The notes under the pieces: generated by a model
What the model was told of the DNA's origin: nothing
Seen by the model: the letters and a program-made list of their open reading frames with translations, nothing else
The model's database searches: none
Shown here: positions 56,134 to 64,000 of the stretch, one piece after another
Layout: each line of letters opens with the position of its first letter
Numbering within the stretch: position 1 is the stretch's first letter
Assembly (NCBI GenBank): GCA_023376005.1
Contig: CM042151.1
Location: forward strand, 80,954,199 to 81,018,198
Direction of reading: 5' to 3'
Source: Doryteuthis pealeii
Lineage: Eukaryota; Mollusca; Cephalopoda; Myopsida; Loliginidae
DNA length: 64,000 nucleotides
Program-made: the position numbers and the translations under genes

Positions 56134-57160
56134 GGGAGAGTCAAATACACAGTTTTAGCATAACATATCTTTATTATCCAAACTGCATTCTGCACATGTG
56201 TGTTTATAGTTGGCACTGTTGTGATCAAAGTTTCAGCCTGATTGCACCATTTTGCTTGCTCCATGAGCAGTATTGCATCAAGGAAATGACCCAGTTTCTC
56301 TGGTCAGAAGGAGTGTCAGAGCTTTTAGCATAATACAGGAACAGTGCACTACCAGACAAGCATGACACATGAAGAGGGAGTAGGACACCCATCAACCTCC
56401 ACTATTGATGAGAAGATTCAGCAAACCTGAGAGATGATAATGGCAAATTGGCAGGTCATCAGCTTGTTCTCTGCAGATTATAAGAAATAAGAAATAAAAT
56501 AAGAAATAAGAAATTTATTAATCAATAGTAGTACAAATTACTTTAAAAAAATATAAGTAAAAGAAAAACTTTATTGGTTTAAACTACTATTGAAGGGAGG
56601 CCATGCCTAATAACGTGAAGCTAATCCCATGGATATGACCACCCTTGGACGCTCACAGGAAACAATACATGAAACAATACAACGTAAACATGTACATATA
56701 TATCATGAGACAAATTAGCCGTGTGAGAATCTAAATGCAAATCTGTTGTTTATAAGAGGCAATAAAATAATTTTTCAAAAGTGTTTTAAGGACAAAATAA
56801 TTTACTGAAACAAGCTTCATCTTTTCTTTATCAAAAAATAACGACTGAACAGTATTCCAAGAATTAATTGCATTAAAACGAATCAAATTATGCCCAAAAC
56901 TAACCGTGTTGATGATAGGGAAATTAAGCAAACCAGATTGGTCAGCACGAGTGACATGAGCATGGGTGAAGTCAACTGCAAAAGCATTCTGAACAGAAAC
57001 AGGCATTTTATTGTGGAATAGTTTATGTAAGAACAAAATATTTTCACAATGGACCATATCAGAAAATTTGAGAATCTCCAAATTTGCATACAGGTTGTTA
57101 GATGATATCCTAGGAGGTATTACTCATGGTTTGGCCAATTAAATCATCCATAATTTTTAA
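56134..57160 (+). pseudogene. mariner-type relic, copy 2, split by a LINE
   Basis: The left part (56134-56480) matches 320-760, including ctctggtcagaaggagtgtc and acacccatcaacctcc. It breaks off in gcagatta, and after the LINE resumes as attactcatggtttggcc, matching copy 1 from 745 on. No catalytic core. Confidence 0.75.
56482..57115 (-). pseudogene. Non-LTR retrotransposon 3' end with heptamer tail
   Basis: The minus-strand frame 57081-56731 (LFLHKLFHNKMP, THAHVTRADQSG, then FGHNLIRFNAINSWNTVQS) is the C-terminal domain seen after reverse transcriptase in CR1/L2-like elements. The 3' untranslated part ends in three or so TTATTTC-type units (56487-56522). It is 5' truncated and inserted in the mariner relic. 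Confidence 0.75.
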
Positions 57161-57179
57161 CACTCCCATGTATAAATAA

Positions 57180-57600
57180 CTTTCAAACAGACCTAATTGA
57201 CTCTAACAAGTACTGCTACTCCGGGTCAGAGTAGACCTGGGAGTAAAAGCAATAAAAGGGTGATTACATACTCCTTAAAATTCCTGAACTGGAGCCTCAC
57301 TACTGGATGGAGTTAAGTGTCATACTCAGGATACTCCTTTTGGAGGGTGTCTTACCCTTCTGCAAAGTATAGAGACAGCATATTTCAAGACCCACCTACA
57401 GGACATTAGGCCATCAAGGACACTCTGAATGGCCAGCAGCTATGTGTCTACAAGACATTAGCTATTACTATTGCCACATGTCACAATACACAAACCTTGA
57501 AATGTTAGTTCACACAACAGGGACGTACTTCCTGCTCAAGGCAGAGGTGTTTGGGTAAATATATGTATTCTAGCTTTTTCTTAAAAGGAAAATAAAGCAA
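57180..57600 (+). repeat. Partial repeat X and SINE 2 tail
   Basis: 57190-57420 is a diverged plus-strand repeat X. 57530-57600 shares cctgctcaaggcaga and gggtaaatatatg with 60370-60440. Confidence 0.6.
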
Positions 57601-57880
57601 AATATGTTGAAAATATTTCTATCTTCTCTATTTAATCAGTTACCAAAATAACATCAACAGTACATTTTTTTTCATGCATGCTGAGATAGATAGTTGTCAC
57701 AATACTATCAAAAACGACATAGTATGAAGATGATATTAATATAGATGAATTAATAAAGCAAATAAAGATTATCATAATTCAATAAATTTTTAAAATTTCG
57801 TTTTCAAAGTTATTCTTGGTGGCTAATTGTAATCACAAACACTCAAAAAAATTTAGTTGAAATTTTGGAGGAAATTTGTG
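57601..57880. other. No gene seen
   Basis: AT-rich and unremarkable. 57590-57660 has a counterpart at 60425-60490, so it belongs to a repeat. Confidence 0.5.
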
Positions 57881-58085
57881 GAGGAGTATGGTGTAATGAT
57901 TACCGTCATAGGAAATGGACACAGTGAGATAAGTTCAAATCATAGACATGCTAATACACTTGGGAAAGGTATGTATTCAGCTATTCTCCCTTCAGCTATT
58001 GGTAAATAGTAGGGCAGATTGGGCTCTTTAACATTGGTTAGGCAACCATTCTAGGAAAGCAAAACTCTGAATTCAAACCTGGTCA
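57881..58085 (+). repeat. tRNA-derived SINE, family 2
   Basis: Plus copy with head gtgtaatgattaccgtcata and body acttgggaaaggtatg. It is truncated before the tail. Another body piece is at 58568-58640. Confidence 0.8.
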
Positions 58086-58324
58086 CTACTAGAATAGGCT
58101 CAGGCCTACTTAATGTTATATTTCAATTTTTAAAAAAACAACCTCATCTGCTGGCATAATTGTAAGGTTTAGGCTCATCAAGTTTTCTGTCATTTTTTGA
58201 CATTGATTCATCATGGAAAAGTAAGTCAGAAATTAAAATGGCAAAAGACAGACTTTATCAGATATTTATTTTTAAACTATCAAGAATATGCGCCCTCCCA
58301 ATATAAGTATTTAAGTTTTAATGT

Positions 58325-58515
58325 AAAAAGTAAAGTAAAGTCGTCTGGAGATTATTTTAGCATCTGAGGTAGGGTGCCACACTTACCATCAGCTCCTCAC
58401 TTTACTGCACAGATCCCTGTGCTACTCATATGTTGAGTTAACGAGGGCCAGTATCAAACCAAAAACCTTGTGATTCCTAGCCGAATGCTCTACCGACTGA
58501 GCTAAACTGGCCCTA
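58325..58515 (-). repeat. tRNA-derived SINE, family 1, internally deleted
   Basis: Minus copy in which the tail (gtaaagtcgtc) is joined directly to ggagattattttagc, dropping about 60 bp. The head is complete (ctgagctaaactggcccta). Confidence 0.85.
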
Positions 58516-58818
58516 TGTTTTAATGTAATGAAATATATTAAATTAGACTAACAAAATTAAATATCAGCGTAGACTGGGCTCTTTAACTTTGTTCAGGCAA
58601 CTGGCCTAGGAGAAGGGAAACTTTGAATTTAAACCAAAGAGGATCTCTTCTCATTGTATAGGACAACTTCACAATAAGGAAAAATGCATTTTCAGTCGGG
58701 ATTAATTTTTCTCTTTTTTTAGAATTATGGTTGGGGCTATTATGAAATTTTCAGTAGGTCAATTGGAAAATTTTGTTAAGAAGTATTTTTTATTCACTTT
58801 ATTTTTTACTTATATAAG

Positions 58819-58962
58819 TTAAGGTAGTGTGGACAAGGTCAATGGTATTTAATTACTGACAGTTTCTCATCTATGCAATTCTCAAACCAAGAATCTTATA
58901 GGTGAGAAACTGACAGTAACCAAGCACCATTGACTTCATGTCCACGCTACTCTAACTGAGAT
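58819..58962. repeat. Inverted repeat, about 58-bp arms
   Basis: agttaaggtagtgtggacaa to gacagtttctcat is mirrored by gtgagaaactgacag to cacgctactctaact. A small foldback element with a loop of about 25 bases. Confidence 0.8.
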
Positions 58963-59169
58963 ATACATGCTTTATCAAAGTTATTGATCACTAATTATAA
59001 ATATGGTACACCATATTATATATATATATATATATTCTTTGGGGTTTTGGGGTACCAATTTTCTTGGTACAAGGTGATTCTAGGCTGGTCCTATTCTCTA
59101 ACAGTAATTTGTTGTAAAGTTCAGGTTCCGTATGAGAGCTCAATGTTTAATTTTTATAAACAGAGCAAA

Positions 59170-59261
59170 TTTATTTGTGAATAAAAAGGCCGTAAATACC
59201 ATGGGTATCGTGGAAATGGTCCATAATCATAATACCCATGGTATTTAAGGCCTTTTTATTC

Positions 59262-59305
<44 letters not shown>
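59170..59305. repeat. Perfect-looking hairpin and (TA)n
   Basis: Arms of about 34 bp (ttgtgaataaaaaggcc..taccatgggta and complement) with one mismatch around a 24-base loop. A TA tract follows directly (59267-59301). Confidence 0.85.
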
Positions 59306-60110
59306 GCCCAAGATCACCCCCTACAGCAAACTTTCTACTGGCCATAATGACTGGAGGCACCAAAGAAATGATACAAGGACTTCTTGGAAAAATCCCTTGG
59401 TACCTGTCATCTATCACCATTGGTCCACCCTAGCTGAGAACAGTGGTGCCTGGCATCTTGCTGCTAACCATGCTGTCTCCTCCTTGGAAAACACCCATAG
59501 GGCCACTCTCAAGGACAAAAGTCATTGGAGTAAGAACCACAACACAATGCCATCTAACCCTGACCAAACCTTCAGCTGTAGCCGCTGCAACCATGCCTGC
59601 TTATTCCGCATAAGCCTTATAAGAAGTTCACAGAGTGTCAACTCTGGTTCTTATAAAGCATTAGGTTACTTAAAGGAAAAGTACCCAATGCGGAATATTT
59701 AGTTAGGGCAACAACAAACGCGTTAGTTACATTTATATAACTTTTATTATAACCTATATAGGGTAACAAAGTTCCCCAGGCTATATAATGTCATAAGTGT
59801 CCAGACATACATAGTAGTGTTAATAGACAAAATAGGTGGAAACCACTCATTGTAAGTAGTCTGTAATGTCTGGCATGCACTATGGGTGTCTGCTGGAGAG
59901 AGGTGACAAGCACGTCCGCACTTGTTCAGTAGCTTCAGCCAAAGAGGGTTCTCTTCTGCGTCACGTGACCGAAAAGGGACTCCTGACCTAGGAGGTTACC
60001 CAAAACCCTCAGACAAGGGAGATTGCTCTTACAGCCTTATCAGCCATGAACATGTCTGCAGTCAATGTAGACCACCTCTTTAATCTTCATTCACAAAGCC
60101 AAACCATCAT
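59306..60110 (+). pseudogene. LINE C-terminus with zinc finger, split by an LTR
   Basis: The plus frame reads DWRHQRND, then AENSGAWHLAANHAVSSLEN, then CSRCNHACLFRISLI, the C-terminal finger region of a LINE polyprotein. It is interrupted at 59619 and continues at 60034 with codons that complete the finger region. 5' truncated. Confidence 0.7.
59619..60033 (-). mobile_element. Solo LTR nested in LINE
   Basis: It splits the LINE finger codons. gcctt occurs on both sides (59614-59618, 60034-60038). The right end cttaca is normal for an LTR, while the left end has lost the expected TG. It has cacgtgac near 59960 and acaagggagattgctctta at the end, similar to the LTR at 35575. Confidence 0.7.
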
Positions 60111-60118
60111 ATTTTATT

Positions 60119-60420
60119 GGTAGTGGTCATGGCCTAATGGTTATCGTAATGGTTATTGTCATAGTAATCCTAGACAAAGCTGATTGTGTTTCCTCTTCAC
60201 ACGAATAGACTTGGGAATAAGTATGAATCCATTTCTTTCCCCTGTCCAGCTATTGGTAATAGTAGGGCAGACTAGGTTCTTTAGCCTGGTTAGGCAACCA
60301 GTCTAGGAGAAGGAAAACTCTGAATTTAAACCAGATTTATTCTACTTAAAAAATTGACCTTGTGTCATATCCTGCTCAAGGCAAAAGGGTTTGGGTAAAT
60401 ATATGCATTCTACCTTTTTC
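60119..60420 (+). repeat. tRNA-derived SINE, family 2
   Basis: Plus copy with head ggtcatggcctaatggttat, body cagctattggtaatagtagg and tail ttgtgtcatatcctgctc. Diverged head. Confidence 0.75.
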
Positions 60421-60529
60421 TTAAAAAGAAAATAAAGCCAAATATGTTGAAGATGTTGCAATCTTCTCTATTTAATCAATTAACAAAATTACACCAACAC
60501 TTTTTGAGTATGCCCAAATTGTTCTTCCT

Positions 60530-60970
60530 GACAGATGTGTGATCTGGGTATAATGTTAAATTGCATCTGATGGTGAAGTTCCAATTCTGGAACTATGGGG
60601 AATGTGGAGTACTCCTTCATCACCATCACTCCCAGGTCTACTCTGACCTGGATTGAGTCCTATCTATGGGTCAAATAGAAAAAATGACTTTAAAATAATG
60701 TTAAAAAATGTTGATTACCCATTAAGAAAGAATAAACTGAAACGTCTTAAAATAACCCAACAAGGGTTTACATGCTGTAAAAACCGACCAACCAACCAGT
60801 CTGTCAGAGTTCTGAGAGATTATTATTTTTTGTATTCATTTTATTTATTTATTTATTTTAATTCTATTTTTTTTATTTCATTTGGTTTTATTTATTTATT
60901 CAATCCCCCACAACTACTCCTATTCCGAGTGGTAGTACCTGTTAGGGTCCCATCTATGGGTTAAACAGCT
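60530..60970 (-). repeat. Repeat X copies, reverse
   Basis: 60540-60780 and 60905-60970 carry reverse repeat X blocks (ggggaatgtggagtactcct; gtggtagtacctgttagggt) separated by a T-rich tract. Confidence 0.75.
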
Positions 60971-62235
60971 GTTTGAAAATTATTAGTATTGGATAATTGT
61001 TTTTTGGGGAGGTTTTTTTTTTTTTTTTCCAGTTTTATTTTATTTAAGTTTAATTTAGTCAGGTAAGTATTAATGTCCACATATTCGATGAGGAAATTGA
61101 CATTTGAGGAAAAAAATCTCAAATTTTGTACCATTTAGTAAAGAGAGACATCAAAGAAAATTTGGATTAAAAAACATGATACTGTCTATAAAATAGAATA
61201 TTGATTTTCGTGAACAAGTCTATTGTTGTTAAAAATATTATTTACTGAATAAATAAATAAATTACATTTGAAAATATTTCTGATAAGAACAAAATCACAA
61301 CAACAACAACAACAGAACACTTCGATTTTTAAAAAAAATAATGATTGATTTTTTTCGGTACTTATTTAAAAAACGAATTCTTTTTTTTTTTTAAGTTTCT
61401 ATTTCAAATTTACGTGTCAATGTTTTATTTTTATTTTTTAAATTTAATTACACTCCTGGTTTTTAATTAACATTATTATTATTTATTTATTTATTCATTA
61501 ACTTTTACCTCATTGAATTTTGCATAAGAAGAAAATTACGGGCGAAAGTAAATCTTATACAACGAGGATTGAGCGAGTATCCTTTTAAAAAAAGGACAAA
61601 GAAATTCAACACCGTTTAGTAATTTTTCTTCATCGTCATTAGACGATATATTTTCTACGGGATAATTTAATTCAAACATTATTAATGTTATGAAATGAAA
61701 GAAAAATGCAGAAAATATTTAGATTGTTGAATTATATGACCGAGAAATAACAAGCCGACCAAATTCGGAAAAAGAAGCATTTATATCCTCTTTCTTTTCT
61801 TTTTTTTTTTCTTTTTCAACTTGATTCCACATATAAGGTAGGTATAAAAAATGTTGCTGTTAGTTTCAGTATTTATTCAATATTTTTATTTCTTTAATTA
61901 TTAAATTATGTATACTAACGAATAAAAAGAAAATCCATGGGTCAGGTTTATTTTCTCATTTTCATTATTTACGATATATATTAAAGTCCAATGGCTAAAA
62001 TTCGATTTTAGTAAAAGAACAACCAGTGTATTTCATCGGAGAATTTTTCTTAGGGTCAGTTTGGCATTTATTAAATCGACCCCCTTTGAAAAAATAAAAA
62101 TGGAAATAAAATAAAAACGTCTCACTAAAAAGAAAAATTAAATTTTCCCGATAAGATAAATAAATTAAAGTCATCTTCAAATGAAGCAGGTCAAACAACT
62201 TAAGAAAAATACGTTTCCGACGAAAATGTACATTG

Positions 62236-62280
<45 letters not shown>

Positions 62281-64000
62281 AAGCCGATTGTTGTATGAGT
62301 GATGTGTTAAATATATCTGTACGTTTTTATGTATTTTCAACATAACCAAACATTTACCTCGAATCTGAATTTAAAAAAATTATGATACAGATAAGGTGTC
62401 CGTATTTGGGGTTGAAACGAAAACAGGAGATATTAACTCAAAATAATTTTTTAAAAACTGGAAACTAATTTTATTTTTAGGATTCTAAATTTAAACATTA
62501 TATCATTTAGCAGATTTAAGAAAAGTCTACTGTTTGAAAAGTAACGATGATTTTCTTTAAATAAACAAAAATATTCCATATGTGTTATATGGATTTTTGT
62601 TTTTGTTTTTATTTACAGGAAGCTATTTGCTGATACGGAAGTCCACAAGCATCAATTTTTTTTTTTAAATTTTTTTTTTAGTAATATAACGAACCTTCCT
62701 ATTGTCTGGAAATAAATCACAATTCTTGAAGTGTCTACTTTAAAGGTTTTATCACTTTCTTCAAGTGTATATTCTTAAAGTTTAAATAAACATATAAATA
62801 AAATACTTTTATTACTTTTGATAAAAAATGATATTGCAGATTTGTTTTCTTTCAATTTAGTATTAAAAAAAATTATGGATTAAAAATTATCAGATTAAAA
62901 ATTAATTTTGTGAAAGCAATTTTTCTCCTTGTGACTTCAATAATTTATTCATTATTTTATTTTTATTTTATTTATTTATTCATTTATTTTGTGGACCTAC
63001 GAGCGGAGTTTTCTACGGTATAAAACCTTAAGACAGTTAAAGTATTTTGTTGATTTTTTTTCGCTCCTTTTTTGTCTTTGAAAGTCTATTTGTAGAATGA
63101 CGTATGTATAATATTTGTGAGTCAATAGAAAACGTACGTCAAAATAAAGTTACATTATAGTTATGAAAAAAAGAAAAAAAGAGACTAATTATGACCCTTT
63201 TGACCACCATATTATGTAGTAGGCTACTTCAACTGTCAGCTTTTATTACCGATAAAATCATTTAGTTATCAGTTGACTTTTATTAAAATGTTGTTCACCG
63301 CCCACTTTAACCATTGAACTATGCTTGATTGTTAAAAGACCCCAAAAATATGTAAAGAGGGGAAATGTGTGATAATTTTCGACATAGTCAAAGCCTTTTA
63401 CCAATCGTGAATCACTGCCATATTTTTTTTTTTTTTTTACCTAGACTCATATAAACTTTTTTTTTTTTTTAAATAAATAAGTGAATCTAATCCTATTTAA
63501 ATAGCATATGTGAATTTCTCTAATATAATCACTCGTAGGTCCAAAACTAAAATGTAAAATAGTTAACAAGTCGACATTCTTGAACTTCCTTGATTGTTTT
63601 GTTTTGTTTTGTTGGAGCGGTGTTCAGTAAATTGTTGTACCTTAAAAAAATAAGACCATTAAGCGATAAATATGTTTGAAAAATGCGTTATTGTGAATAA
63701 ACTATATCATTAAGAATTTTATTGAAAGTGTTACTTTCTTTGTTGCTTTCTTGCCACAAGAATTCATGAATATACGAATCTAGCCATACTGTTTTTTTTT
63801 ATTTTGTCTTGTCTTGCAGCATGCCACCCCCCGGAAAACCCACTGTTGTTTGGTCGGTCTACCCCTATTATACTTTCACCTTACTAAAAGGCTTTTATTA
63901 ATCTCTACAGTCGTACCAGGCCCACCAAAAAACAAAAACAAAAAAACCAAGTGTCAGCACAAATTTCCCTTAATTATTGTATTTTCGTTTCCACGGGGCC
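60971..64000. other. AT-rich sequence, no gene recognised
   Basis: Contains poly-T runs, short (TAAA)/(TTTA) tracts and a (TA)n tract at 62239-62277. The reverse frame at 61995-62282 is low-complexity. No protein family or classified repeat was recognised. Confidence 0.5.

Overview
This is animal nuclear DNA: AT-rich, very repeat-dense and almost free of conventional genes. The best guess is a mollusc, possibly a cephalopod. The hints are a clustered family of intronless C2H2 zinc-finger genes, abundant tRNA-derived SINEs, and several copies of the string caagggagataatt, which I associate with molluscan repeats. The host call is an inference, not a demonstration.

The only probable host genes are four C2H2 arrays. 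Three lie on the minus strand at 5646-6416, 18058-18891 and 33490-34587 and are close paralogues. They sit in a tandemly repeated segment (about 1.05-6.7, 14.9-19.1 and 29.5-34.7 kb). The fourth, more diverged, is on the plus strand at 46324-47163. Fossil fingers lie around all of them. Just 3' of the arrays, intact or fossil, and in the same orientation, lie pieces of the C-terminal domain of a non-LTR retrotransposon with a restriction-enzyme-like endonuclease (RLE). In the paralogue with an intact last finger, that LINE sequence supplies the final residues and the stop codon.

The rest is transposon stratigraphy. There are two tRNA-derived SINE families, and a 478-bp interspersed family (called repeat X here) bounded by a 7-bp duplication. 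DNA transposon relics include two mariner types, a pogo-like element carrying an expanded minisatellite, and hAT-like foldback MITEs, one type with CCCTAA repeats in its loop. Five LTRs stand alone, several with target-site duplications. Non-LTR fragments come from several families, and there is a Penelope-like inverted element. Comparing the three duplicated segments gives empty sites that define element ends and show which insertions followed the duplication.

Layout: 0-7 kb first zinc-finger unit; 7-10 kb SINEs and pogo-like minisatellite; 10-15 kb AT-rich repeats; 15-19 kb second unit; 20-24 kb tandem arrays and foldback MITEs; 24-29 kb repeats and LTRs; 29.5-35 kb third unit; 35-44 kb LTR, AT-rich repeats and two RLE-LINE copies; 45-49 kb plus-strand zinc-finger gene and second pogo-like element; 50-61 kb dense nested repeats; 61-64 kb AT-rich with nothing recognisable.
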